Source: Sipunculus nudus (Eukaryota; Annelida; Sipuncula; Golfingiida; Sipunculidae). From it: DNA of 64,000 nucleotides. Both the position numbers and the translations under genes were made by a program. Below are positions 9,827 through 19,259 of this stretch, piece after piece. Location: the NCBI GenBank assembly GCA_026874595.1, contig CM049312.1, forward strand, positions 27,893,956 through 27,957,955, written 5' to 3'. How positions within the stretch are numbered: the stretch's first letter is position 1; each line of letters starts with the position of its first letter. Under the pieces are notes generated by a model, which saw only the letters and a list, made by a program, of their open reading frames with translations, was not told the origin of the DNA and ran no database searches.

Positions 9827-10480
9827 ATGATGCTGAGGAAAAAGACGAAAATAAACCCTGTGTACAATCCTAAACCACTGTACACAATGACAAAGGAATA
9901 CTTATGCGAGCGGTACAACCCGCAGATATTTTGGTTGACCGTGCCGGACATAATATTAGACGAGTTGATAGAAACAGCTTCGACGACTCAATTTTGCAGG
10001 AAGTGCAACGCTAAGTGCACCGGCGAGGAATTCATACGCGACATGTGCAAGGAGCCTCCCGTGCTGAGGTGCACAAAGTGCAAGCTCATAACGAGAGATA
10101 TGCGTATGCACGCGTTGTATCACCGAGACGTCGACCACGAACAATATAAGACAATATCCGAGTGGCCCGACATGATTTGCTGGGTGCACAGAGGTGCCCT
10201 TTACGTGTCCAGGTATTGGGGACCGACCCGGCCTCACGAGATCATACAGCAGCTGTGGTGCCGTGGAGACTTGCCCGACAAATCATTGGACGTGAACAGA
10301 CTTGTCAAACAGGGGAACTGTGTTTGTGCAACAGTACCTTGGCAGATTGTGGTTTTTGAGGCATATACAGATGGAGGTAGGAGTGCACGAAGGAGGGTGA
10401 CATGTCGACGGCCTCCGAAAGTTTATCTCGGTGAAAGGGAGATAAGGCGCGCCAGATTACGCGTTAACCCTTTACAATAA
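9827..10480 (+). CDS. Zinc-binding protein, paralogue of the gene at 39.2 kb
   Basis: 217 residues starting with tandem ATGs five bases after a splice acceptor. The core is a CRKC motif, then LRCTKCKLI, then H-A-L-Y-H-x5-H and an EWPDMICWV segment, ending before SRYW. The same order (CQQC, LRCKLCGVI, HAALHKGPGH, EWPGMIGFV, SKYW) occurs in the minus-strand gene at 39174, so the two are paralogues about 29 kb apart. The Cys and His pattern predicts a zinc-ribbon-like fold. The C-terminus is strongly basic. The TAA stop lies inside an AATAAA signal (10476-10481). The function is unknown. Confidence 0.85.
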   Translation: MMLRKKTKINPVYNPKPLYTMTKEYLCERYNPQIFWLTVPDIILDELIETASTTQFCRKCNAKCTGEEFIRDMCKEPPVLRCTKCKLITRDMRMHALYHRDVDHEQYKTISEWPDMICWVHRGALYVSRYWGPTRPHEIIQQLWCRGDLPDKSLDVNRLVKQGNCVCATVPWQIVVFEAYTDGGRSARRRVTCRRPPKVYLGEREIRRARLRVNPLQ

Positions 10481-10639
10481 ACATTTTTTGGAATAGGAGG
10501 TGCCGCATGTATATATTTTGTAAAATGAAGAACCATATGTGGTACGAGCAGCAACTGTATGAACATGTGTTATAACCATATTTGGAAAGGTGACGATGGA
10601 CAATTGATTGAAGATATGTCATTGTTTTGTTTTTTCTAG

Positions 10640-10684
10640 AGCAGAGATTGCATCAAAAAACATCGACCCGCAGACACCGCTGAT
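10640..10684 (+). other. Probable noncoding 45-base leader exon
   Basis: A strong polypyrimidine acceptor (TTTGTTTTTTCTAG, ending 10639) and a perfect donor (GTAAGT at 10685) bracket 45 bases with no start codon of note. The next good acceptor is CGTTTGTAG ending 11157, right before the ATG of the following gene, so this is likely part of its 5' leader. Confidence 0.5.
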
Positions 10685-11161
10685 GTAAGTATGCACATTT
10701 GACATTTTTACCTTTGTGTACGGTTTGTGGTTGTTTTATGTTTTCAATCAGAATATAATGATCGGGTACAAATGGGCTGATAACGAGACGGAATGGCAGA
10801 CGAAGGAACGCACATCTGACAACAATTAATTATTGTAGTTTTTTAGTCTGCGTCCCTGTACTGGGCCGTAATTATGATATGTTTTTTGATGTGAAAGAAA
10901 AGCTTGTATAATTATATTTATGTATCTGATATATGTATCTGATATTGTTGCATAATCAGTTTATGTGATTAACCAATTACCACTGGCTCGTGGTAACCTC
11001 CAGTTATGGTATATACGTGTGATAAACAGGGATTAACGTCAGTAAAAAATTAATGCATGGCATGCATATCTTCTCTATCCTATTTAAATGAGACATAGAG
11101 AGAGAGAGAGAGAGAATTTGTATGATCTGTTTATGAGAGTTTGTGTTTCGTTTGTAGAAAG

Positions 11162-11614
11162 ATGACATACTACAACGTAACTGTTGATGGCATCGGGTGC
11201 AAGCATTTCATCCTGGACACAGAGAGTCCAATCTCTATGGTTGACATGAAGGTGTTTCTACCACAGAACTTCTGGTACACCCCGATGTGGGACGACATTC
11301 TGCACAAACCACTATTAGTGCGAGAGCCATGCAGAGCTTGTGGGGGTGCCCACAGAGGGGCCGCAGTACACCCATATAAAAAAAGACACGTACAAGTGCT
11401 CTTCGAGGACGCACTGGGGCAATGTTTCTATAATAATGTGGACATGAACATTGTCCATGATTGGAAATTCCCCAGTGCGTCAGGTGTACTGGGACGGGAT
11501 TTTATTGGGAAATTCATCTTCACCCCTCATGTAAAAAGACCCGCCTTGTACCAGAAAAGGAAATTTACAGAGCGTTGCCCGGACGTGTGGGGGGTGATTG
11601 AAAATTGGGGTTAA
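11162..11614 (+). CDS. Retropepsin-like protein with altered catalytic motif
   Basis: 150 residues from the ATG at 11162, four bases after the acceptor CGTTTGTAG. The N-terminal half reads like a retroviral-type aspartic protease: a beta strand, then FILDTESPISMVD where active enzymes have DTG or DSG followed by A/S, and later GVLGRDFIGKF, the typical Leu-Gly-Arg-Asp segment near the end of the fold. The Gly-to-Glu change in the DTG triad predicts loss of protease activity. Between them is a CRACGGAH segment. I infer a domesticated or decoy retropepsin fold; the fold call rests on these two motifs only. Confidence 0.55.
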   Translation: MTYYNVTVDGIGCKHFILDTESPISMVDMKVFLPQNFWYTPMWDDILHKPLLVREPCRACGGAHRGAAVHPYKKRHVQVLFEDALGQCFYNNVDMNIVHDWKFPSASGVLGRDFIGKFIFTPHVKRPALYQKRKFTERCPDVWGVIENWG

Positions 11615-11771
11615 AGTGTAAAAAAAAAAAAAACTTATGAACTGTGGTAAACTTTAATTGAACATTGGGTTGGAAATGTCAATAGACTTTGTAAAAACTT
11701 TGTAAACTTTAATTGAACATTTCAAATTGATTGTATATATCATCTCTATATAAATATTGTACAGGAGTAAC

Positions 11772-12032
11772 ATGTATATATTACAGTTTATCCGTATAAA
11801 AAAACAACAACAAATGCTCTTCGAGGACGCACTGGGGCAATGTTTCTATAATAACGTGGATATGAATGTTGTATATGACTGGAAATTCCCCAGTGCGTCG
11901 GGTGTACTGGGGAGGGATTTCATTGGTAAATTTATCTTCACCCCGCATGTGAAAAGACCTATATTGCACCAAAAACGTAAATTCACAGAACGTTGCCCGG
12001 AATTATGGGGGGTGATTGAAAATTGGGGTTAA
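11772..12032 (+). pseudogene. Truncated second copy of the retropepsin-like gene
   Basis: The last ~70 codons repeat the 3' half of the preceding gene almost exactly (from LFEDALGQCFYNNVDMN through the ENWG end), including its C-terminal TERCP segment. The N-terminal half with the DTE motif is missing and is replaced by about 16 unrelated codons beginning MYILQFIRIKK. An acceptor-like TTGTACAG precedes the ATG by seven bases. The following AT-rich region is also duplicated (TGAAAATTGGGGTTAAA and downstream). It could be an alternative 3' exon of the first gene rather than a dead copy. Confidence 0.6.
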
Positions 12033-12480
12033 AATGTAAAAAAAAAATATGAACTGTGGTAAACTTTAATTGAAATTGGGTTTGAAATGTAAATAAACTT
12101 TGTAAAAACATGTAAAACTGTAATTGAAAATTGGGGTTGATAATACCAAAAACGTATTAAAAATTGGTAAACGTTTCATCTCCTGTACAATGAAACGTTC
12201 AATATTTCAAATGTTTGTATATGTCATATTTTATAGCTTTTTCTGTATATATTGTATACGCCAGATCTGTGTATCTGTTATGTTATCAGAATAAAGGTCA
12301 TTGTATATTTGATACAGGGTATGTTATTTTGTTTACGTGTGTGTAAATGGACAATCCTTTTAACATGTGGTTGATGCTGAAGGAATCCAAAGGGCCGGCG
12401 GCGGGCTGGCAGACGCCCTTGGGTTTCTTCACCATCACCACAGATCACCAAGCAAGCAGCAATTATCCAAGACGTCTAAA

Positions 12481-12542
12481 AGATGACAAGAAAGCTGGAG
12501 CCGGAGGGCGGGCGGGCAGATGCTCCGGCTTTCTTGTCATCT
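12481..12542 (+). ncRNA. Long perfect hairpin, miRNA-precursor-like
   Basis: Bases 12481-12501 pair with 12522-12542 over 21 positions with a single G-U wobble. The loop is 20 bases and G-rich. Pairing ends abruptly on both sides, so the stem is shorter than most animal pre-miRNAs. It lies in a 12347-12601 ORF of odd composition that I do not accept as a gene, inside a probable leader exon ending at the donor CAG|GTATGC (12622) upstream of the DED-CARD-RING gene. A regulatory RNA structure or a miRNA precursor are both possible. Confidence 0.5.
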
Positions 12543-12913
12543 CTCAAAAAGAACCCAGAACGAGTGTCGGAGTGATGGTCCCCGCCGCCCTCACCGGCTG
12601 AAACCATCGCCGAATGTTCAGGTATGCTGTTTTTTTTTATAGTGCATGTACGTTTTTAATCAGGATATGTAGTCATGTTTGTGTACAAAATATATGTTCT
12701 AAGATACGTACAGCGCTGTCGGTGTGTTTCTGTTGTAAAGAAACAGTAATTATGTTTTATCTTAGTTTGTATTGACTTGTCATCTGTTCTCTTCTGTTTA
12801 CGTATGATGCTATGTCATCACAGGCAACATAACACATACATACCATGTACACCCCCCCCCCTCTTCTTTTGCCATAACACGTCTCATGTGTATTTCCTTA
12901 TCATTTCAGAGCG

Positions 12914-15084
12914 ATGGAACAGACTGAACAGTCCGACAGTTCGTCCATAGAAGAGGAGGACGTTATATACATCGGCACCGAACGCCAGCGGAACGAGTCG
13001 GAAGCGTTAAGCATCAGAGGCTTGTTTCTGAACTACATGGAGATTGAAGATGCTCTGAGCCTCCGTGTTGATCTCCTCGCTTTAGCCACAGACGTCAATC
13101 TGATAGATCTGCCTACGCTGCTGCCACACAGGGATGACCTCAAGTACGTGCAGTCGTATAGGGAAAGTGGAAAATCGAAAGCGCGCTCCATTACCACTGC
13201 TTTATACGTGAACTGTTCTTTGTTCAATGTAAACATATTGTAGCTATACCACAGGCTCTTCCAAAGAGGCATGTCCGACGCATGTGCCCTGTTAAGCGAG
13301 GTATTTGAAATCGGCATATTACAAGACTGTTTCAACAAGGTGGTCCCGCACCGTTACTACCCGATCGTGTTGGTGTCTGATGACGATGAACACATCATGC
13401 GGTTTACACAGTGTGAAGAGGAACAATTCATGCCGGGAGACGGAGACAATGACGTAACACGTCCTGAGCCGCATGCGCAGCAAGAAGGAGGGGCGGAAAA
13501 TGCAGACCAAGCGGACGAGGGTGAGGAAGGTTTGGATGCGCGGGAAATGTCAACAGAACGTGAATACCAACGCGTAAGAGAGTCTGTTTTAGCATTCATC
13601 GAGAAAGACGCTTGGGATGCGAAGGAGTCCTGGATCACATACAACCTGTTTGATGCCACGCAATGGGACAGCTTGGTGGCCGAACTGGTCGGAAGTATAC
13701 GTCTAACTAGGCCTTTAATGAAATTACTAAAAAAACACGGTCTGATGGACGCCTCCTTGAGCAAAACTGACGTCGAAGACATCTATCAGAAACAGGACGT
13801 CCGACGCGTGCTCGGACATATTTATCGCCCTGGAGAGACAACACGTAGGAAAGCATTGAAACGCCTGTTACTCCTGAGGTTTTGCGTCCAGGTGGCGAAG
13901 CAGACAGATGCCGATATGTGTCTCCGGGATTTCCTGCCGGCAGAGTGGGACTTTAATCAACCAGGTCGTGTTTCAGGGATCAACGGTTCACATGAATGCA
14001 ACGTAGCGTTGCATCCTAACATGAATTGGAATGGCCGCTTCCGCAGGAGGAAAAGGCGATACACCACAAGGCCGTCATCACCCGCCCCGTCTACGACCAC
14101 TTCACAATCGGGTACTGAGAGCCCGTTTGATGCAGGTCGGGAATTATTGCAGTTGATGAATTCCATAACAGCAACCAACCCGCCCCAAAATGTTGCTGAC
14201 GGCACAGACGCCTCTGATCCATTGACTTCTGAACGTCGACCTCCCGTGGACCCTGCGCCTCCATCGGAACATGATACATCAACCCAGGGAGGTCAGACCC
14301 GATCTGATAACATTTTGCCTGCACCCAAAAGGTTAAAGCTTCGACACGTCAGGACGGGCGCCACCGAAGCAGCGATGTTTCCTCCATATACGGGTGGCAA
14401 TGCGGAAACAGTTTCGGCAGCACCTGACACACCAATCCGTTCGGCGACAGTTTCTGCTTGCAGAGGTTCGGCAAACGTTTCAGATCCAGGCGTTGTCGTT
14501 TCCAGTGTGACGGAGCAGCTCGCACACGCTCAGACCGTGATTGCCCAGCTTCAAAGTAAAGAAAGGGATGCCCAGGAAAGGCTAAGTCGCTTCCGGTGTC
14601 CAATTTGTTTGGAGAACACCGTGGACTGTTTCCTAAAAAAATGCGGACACATGTTTTGTCACAGATGTATAATGGCGGTGTTCTCCTACAATGAAAATAG
14701 AAACGACTTTCAAGCGTTTATAAATCGCTTGCGCGACAACATGTTCCGTTCCACGTCCCGTTCCACGTCCCGCGAGGAGGTCCATTGTCCGACATGCAGG
14801 GTACCCAACAAACGCACTGATGTGGTGAAGATATACATCTGGTGGGTGGCGTGTCGTTTTGTAAATATGTTTTGACCGTCCATCTGTCTGTATGTGTGTT
14901 GGTGTTAATATACTTGTTGTATATTGATATATATATATAAATATATATAAATATATATATATAAACAATATATATATGTTGTAATATGATAGTGTTGTGT
15001 CGTTATACATATGTGTTTATTTATTTCAGGGTCAAATGGGACATTCCATCCGAGCATCTGGCAATGTTTCACATGTTTGCATGA
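12914..15084 (+). CDS. Spliced DED-CARD-RING protein
   Basis: Proposed exons 12914-13143, 13255-14841 and 15030-15084 (623 residues). Intron 1 (111 bases, GTACGT to CCACAG) removes an in-frame stop; intron 2 (188 bases, GTGGGT to TATTTCAG) adds a short C-terminal tail; all phases match. Across junction 1 the protein gains a death-effector-like fold: an amphipathic N-terminal half followed by a segment of the form LF-x-x-G-M-S, then LLSEVFEIGILQDC. Residues ~215-290 look CARD-like (LMKLLKKHGLMDASLS, TDVEDIYQ, RRKALKRLL). A Ser/Pro-rich linker leads to a C3HC4 RING at ~525-592 (CPICLEN, KKCGHMFCHRC, CPTCR). It is likely an E3 ligase recruited by death-fold contacts. The first ATG follows the acceptor ATTTCAG by four bases. 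RING is certain, DED probable, CARD tentative. Confidence 0.7.
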
Positions 15085-15169
15085 TTTGCTGCCCCCCCCC
15101 CCCCCCCACAGGTTTTGTTCTTCTTCTTATACAAGTGTACTTTTACATTATCATTTGCTTATGTTCCAG

Positions 15170-15478
15170 ATGAACCCAAAAGCGATATGCTGCTGCTACA
15201 TGTCAACGCGAAGAGAGGGGCTGAAAGTATGCATTCGGTTAGATGGCCGAATTGATAAATGCCTTAAAGTGAGACTGGAGCGTATACAGTCACCTTGCCG
15301 GATTGACAAATGCCTGAGAGTGAGGCTGGAGCGTGTACGGGCACCTGGTACAAAAAAACACAATCATACACCCGAGCGACAGTTCATGTTCACATCTGAT
15401 ATGCAACGGAAAATTCATCCAAAGCTGCGCTGGAAGCCTGCAGAGTTGTTGGGTTTTCTTATAAACCTGTACCCGTGA
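15170..15478 (+). CDS. Small basic protein with internal repeat, uncertain
   Basis: 102 residues starting directly at a splice acceptor (TTATGTTCCAG|ATG). It contains a tandem duplication of about 20 residues (RIDKCLKVRLERIQSPC then RIDKCLRVRLERVRAPG), visible at DNA level as a ~60-base repeat. The rest is Lys/Arg-rich. It could instead be an alternative last exon of the DED-CARD-RING gene. No known domain. Confidence 0.45.
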   Translation: MNPKAICCCYMSTRREGLKVCIRLDGRIDKCLKVRLERIQSPCRIDKCLRVRLERVRAPGTKKHNHTPERQFMFTSDMQRKIHPKLRWKPAELLGFLINLYP

Positions 15479-16383
15479 CCATTTCCACGCACGTTGTACA
15501 AACAACATTTTATCGAAAAGGTACATATATATATATTTATATATATATATATATATATTGTGGAACAATTCGCTGTCGTCTGTCACGCTTCTGTATATTG
15601 TGGGACAATTCGCTGTGACTACACATGACCTTTATGACATTTGCACGCTTGCCATGTATGTTTATCGATGATATGAAATATATCTGATATATGTAAACCT
15701 GTATAAATGTAAAATGTTTAAGTGAACGGAATATATTTATGTATACCTGACAACATGTCTCATTATTCATTTCATGTTTCCGTGTGTATGCAGATGTATG
15801 TGTGTGCGTTTATGTGTAAAATGTGCTTTGCTTGCGGTGTGTTGGGGTATGTTTTACGATCGCCCTCATCACCTGAAGACATATTAGAAGATTATCAATC
15901 CTTTGTGCAGATATATACGTGTGTGCTTATATGTAAATGTGTGGTTTTGTAAGCTGGTGTACAGTGTACGTTGTTATAGTCCACATAGCCTTAGGAAAAC
16001 GTACCCGGCATTAATATCAGACATTGAACGACACTATCCCTTTGAAAAAAAAAATTGTAACACGAGGAAGACAGACATCCAACATACGCCAAAGACAGAC
16101 ATCCAACATACGCTAAAGACAGACATCCAACATACGTGAAAGACATACATCCAACATATGGTTTTCAAACAAAAAATAAAACCATCGGCAAGGGTGCATA
16201 TACTGCCATCTGGCGGTGACTGTGCTATATAAACAGACACGACACGCCAAGTAGATATAACGCAACAAAAAAGTAATGCCGAGTGGATTGTCTGTTATGA
16301 ACACGAACAACTGACGTGATAGACAAAACTTACACAAAGAAAATTGTATAGATGACAAACAGATGGAGAAAAATGTATCATGA
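15479..16383. other. Intergenic region
   Basis: AT-rich, with TA microsatellites near 15525-15560 and a short duplicated TATTGTGG(A/G)ACAATTCGCTG motif (about 15557 and 15597). No ORF has features of a gene. The 24-bp repeat listed next is in its right part. Confidence 0.4.
16068..16160. repeat. 24-bp tandem repeat, about four copies
   Basis: Four units of AAAGACAGACATCCAACATA plus four variable bases, head to tail with no spacers, the last diverged. It is not a CRISPR array, because the units are contiguous. Confidence 0.85.
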
Positions 16384-16456
16384 AGGTGCTGGCGGGATTC
16401 GAACCCACAACCCCTGGCTTCGGAAACCAGTGCTCTATCCATTGAGCCACAACACC
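16384..16456 (-). tRNA. tRNA-Arg (anticodon CCG)
   Basis: The minus strand folds into a full cloverleaf. The acceptor stem GGTGTTG pairs with CAGCACC with one G-U pair. The D arm contains GGCTCAATGGATAGAGC, the anticodon stem is CTGGT/GCCAG with loop TTCCGAA, and the T arm is GTGGG-TTCGAAT-CCCGC. The anticodon CCG reads Arg codon CGG. There is no intron and no encoded CCA, as in eukaryotic nuclear tRNAs. A tRNA gene inside a herpesvirus-like region is unusual. Confidence 0.9.
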
Positions 16457-16822
16457 CACATCAATGTGCTCACACATGACGTAACATGTACATACTGATG
16501 GCTGACGAAACCAGAAGGTTATAAATGTTTATGTTAAAATAACAATCAACTGCGCACATTTCTTACAGCGACAATGTTCCGGATTTGGGAAGACGGGGGG
16601 AGAGGGGAAAGGGGGGGGGGGGGGGGGGGCAAGTGTGAAACGGAAGACGCCGAGAGAAGGAGTTGTTATGTAACAATCATAATCATAAACAACAAACACA
16701 CCTGCACATTCATGTCCGTTTATTTGTACTTTGCCTGATGTAAGCTGTGTATTCCCCAAGCCAAAAAAAAAAAAAAAAAAAGGATCGACATATTCATCTT
16801 TCTCCCGCAAACCAGGTGCCGT
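16457..16822. other. Intergenic region with homopolymer runs
   Basis: It holds a long G run (about 16611-16629) and a long A run (about 16764-16781). No gene seen. A probable polyadenylation area for the minus-strand gene that ends at 16823 would lie here, but the A run makes calls unreliable. Confidence 0.3.
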
Positions 16823-17371
16823 TTATAACAACGGATACACCCCTCCCTTGTAAAAGGGGCGCTCAATGTCCAACTCTGACCTCCAGTCTGTGAACAAACA
16901 TGTGACCCGATGTTTGACCTTTGACCATGGTGTAAAATCCACATCTGGCAATATTATCTGCAATTCCGCCATCAGCGACTCCATCAAATGCCAGCGCGCC
17001 ATTGGCGCATTTGACACGAAATCTGCGAAATCATGAAATGTCTCCACATCGTTGCCGCAATTTACAGGCAGGTACTTCTCCATAAGGGGAGCTATTGCAT
17101 CCTGTTTGTCCAGTTCATCATATAGCTGAACAGAACGTTCACACGAGAAAGCGTCTTCAAAACGTTCACTCATGTCATATGTTGTTTCCAATGAACAGTC
17201 ACAGCAGTGGCCATCCACGCCTTTACAATCACTGTCACAATCGCATGTCACGTGAAGCAAGCACTTGCATTTATCACAGTATACATCGTTGCTACCTTGA
17301 CCTTGACCTTTTGTGACACATGCATCCATGGTTCCTTCGTCCATGTACAGGAGTCCGTCACACAACCCCAT
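16823..17371 (-). CDS. Cys-rich N-terminus, acidic helical protein, unknown
   Basis: 182 residues from the first in-frame ATG. Residues ~30-60 are rich in Cys pairs (YCDKCKC, CDCDSDC, CCDCS), suggesting metal binding. The remaining ~120 residues are helical and acidic, with a Trp-containing C-terminal helix (TPWSKVKHRVTC, TDWRSEL). A much shorter gene at 51421 also has a helical part plus a Cys-pair cluster (CETCFRCLDCSEC), in the opposite order; homology is not established. No known family recognised. Confidence 0.6.
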   Translation of the reverse strand: MGLCDGLLYMDEGTMDACVTKGQGQGSNDVYCDKCKCLLHVTCDCDSDCKGVDGHCCDCSLETTYDMSERFEDAFSCERSVQLYDELDKQDAIAPLMEKYLPVNCGNDVETFHDFADFVSNAPMARWHLMESLMAELQIILPDVDFTPWSKVKHRVTCLFTDWRSELDIERPFYKGGVYPLL

Positions 17372-17858
17372 ACACAAGTATCTATCATCAGTACAAATAG
17401 ATACACGTTCACATCGTCACGTCGCTTCATCGTATTTATCATCATTACAGTGAGAAAGTTTGTGTGATATGAGGCGGGCGACCAGTCGGTGAATGCTAGG
17501 ATTGTTATAACGGAAGGGGGCAAAAGGGGTGGAGGGAGGGGGAGGTGGTGGTAGTGGCAGAATCCATATTTTGTGACACGTGGACAACCGTCTCATACAT
17601 TCATTAACACGTATACGTATACACGAGAATGACACATATGTAACATGTACCATAAACGTTTATTTCAGGTTATTACATACCAAGCAGTGGTTTAATCACA
17701 TGTGCATATATGGTCACGAATGTTCTGTTATCTCCACCAAGCAGAAACGTATCAGAACAACCAATTACGAATGTTTATATGAACATTTCCCACATTCCAA
17801 GCAGAGGTTTATTCACATGTGCATTTATGTCACGAATGTTCAGATAACAACGTACGGG
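17372..17858. other. Intergenic region with a small direct repeat
   Basis: No supported gene. Two related segments at about 17680-17725 and 17795-17845 share CCAAGCAG(T/A)GGTTTA(A/T)TCACATGTGCAT and CACGAATGTTC, a degenerate ~115-base duplication. A purine- and G-rich tract lies at 17512-17555. Confidence 0.4.
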
Positions 17859-18689
17859 TTATTTTTTCCGGTTACTATGCAGGAATGCGATGTAATCGGG
17901 AAACAAGACCTGCACGCCTGACAATCTGAGACCACGTTCGATTGTTCCACCTATCTGTCCGTATCCTGCCTCGTGAAAGATAACCGCCAGTTTGTTCCAG
18001 TACCACAGCGGAAGTTTTTCAAGGTAAGTCAAAAAAGTCAAGCGCCTTTTAAACGCTAATCCGGTGATGAGAAACAGTTTATCCCTTTGAAACTGGTTCA
18101 TTATATGCAAGTCTACGCACAAACGCGTAACGACACAGGACTCGTCCATGCACAGGATGTCATCCCGGATAAACAGGGGACGTATATATACAGCCATGAG
18201 GACACCAAGGTCTTTCTCGCCGCCTGTGGATGCTCTTGGACATGTGTACCGTCGGGAAAGAAAGAATGCCTCCAGCCGAGACAGTTTTTTACTGTAAGCA
18301 GGATCTTGTACCGTTTTATTCATCTTATGATCCGCAGTCGGGGCCCGCGGCAGGCTCTGTATGGCGTGTCGCATGACCACGTTCCAAAAAAAATAATACA
18401 CCTGCGATTCACCGGTTTTGCAAAATAGCTTCATGGCCTCGTCCATTTTTTCTAAAGGGAACCGCCCTGCCAGATGACTAAGCAGCATGACGCCGCGTAC
18501 TTTGGCACGTTTTTCTTGCATGATGTTTTCAAACATCGTACGATCAAGGAAACCGAGCTGCAACATTATATTCCAAAGGGGGGATGTCACCTTCGTGTGG
18601 ATTTTCTGAGCCAGTGTGGGTATCTGACGTCCCATGTACCTCATTACAGCTTCGTTGTTCGCATACACCTCAGACCGGATATGGGCCAT
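17859..18689 (-). CDS. Probable double-CARD protein
   Basis: 276 residues; the ATG directly follows an acceptor-like TGTCACAG on the minus strand. Residues ~15-95 show a CARD-like helix pattern (MLQLGFLDRTMFENIM, then MLLSHLAGRFPLEKMDEAMKLF and a TGES turn). Residues ~195-268 show a second, clearer one (MNQFQRDKLFLITGL, FLTYLEKLPLWYWNKL, then IFHEAGYGQIGG). In true CARDs this ends with a helix followed by TGQ-x-H-L, and AGYGQIGG occupies that place. The middle is basic and not assigned. It would act by CARD-CARD contacts with host adaptors. The fold call is by pattern only. Confidence 0.55.
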   Translation of the reverse strand: MAHIRSEVYANNEAVMRYMGRQIPTLAQKIHTKVTSPLWNIMLQLGFLDRTMFENIMQEKRAKVRGVMLLSHLAGRFPLEKMDEAMKLFCKTGESQVYYFFWNVVMRHAIQSLPRAPTADHKMNKTVQDPAYSKKLSRLEAFFLSRRYTCPRASTGGEKDLGVLMAVYIRPLFIRDDILCMDESCVVTRLCVDLHIMNQFQRDKLFLITGLAFKRRLTFLTYLEKLPLWYWNKLAVIFHEAGYGQIGGTIERGLRLSGVQVLFPDYIAFLHSNRKK

Positions 18690-19259
18690 CTGTGACAGAA
18701 CAGAGAGAGAGATAGAGATAGAGAAATTACAGACAGGGTATCATGTAAAAATGACCATCCGACCTTGCACGCCAACATTTCAAACCCTGCGTACAGGCAC
18801 ATCCATACCGCAGTTTCGCCGGCAAAACTCCGATTCTTGCATGCGATACATGAAAAAGGAGACGGTAGTGAAAGTTACATCATTTATTCCGAACAAACTG
18901 GTACAAGAATATCTACTGCGCTATCATCCAAACTGTTACAAACAATATATATCAAAAACTGTCTTATAAACTATGTAACCGATATATGTAAGGCATACAT
19001 GGACAAAATATTTACAGTAGGTACACATTAAACAAAATACATATCAAGTGCGATCTATGATCAAAATAAGACAAGTTAACTAAACCATAACATGTACCTT
19101 GATTGTACGTACGTGGCATTAAAAAATGGGTATTAAAATGCGATCATATAACAAAAGTTCTCTTGGTCAAAGATACCACATATATCCTGTACACCACACA
19201 GCGTGTACCGCCCTTCACAGGGGCAAAAAATGAACATTTCTTGGTTGAAATGATTTTCT
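18690..19259. other. Downstream part of a duplicated unit, no gene
   Basis: This noncoding stretch is highly similar to 20160-20630 and in part to 21475-21650 and 23685-23830, and belongs to the tandem duplication described for the acidic family. No CDS supported. Confidence 0.5.

Noticed and set aside
12347-12601. 84-codon ORF on the plus strand
   Set aside because: Most of it is the 21-bp hairpin and GC-rich flanks; no domain, and a probable spliced leader explains the region better.
16068-16160. Possible CRISPR-like repeat
   Set aside because: The 24-bp units touch each other with no spacers, and the context is eukaryotic.
16113-16477. ORFs over 16384-16456 with a SEARGCGFESRQHL-like peptide
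   Set aside because: This peptide is the translation of the tRNA-Arg gene.
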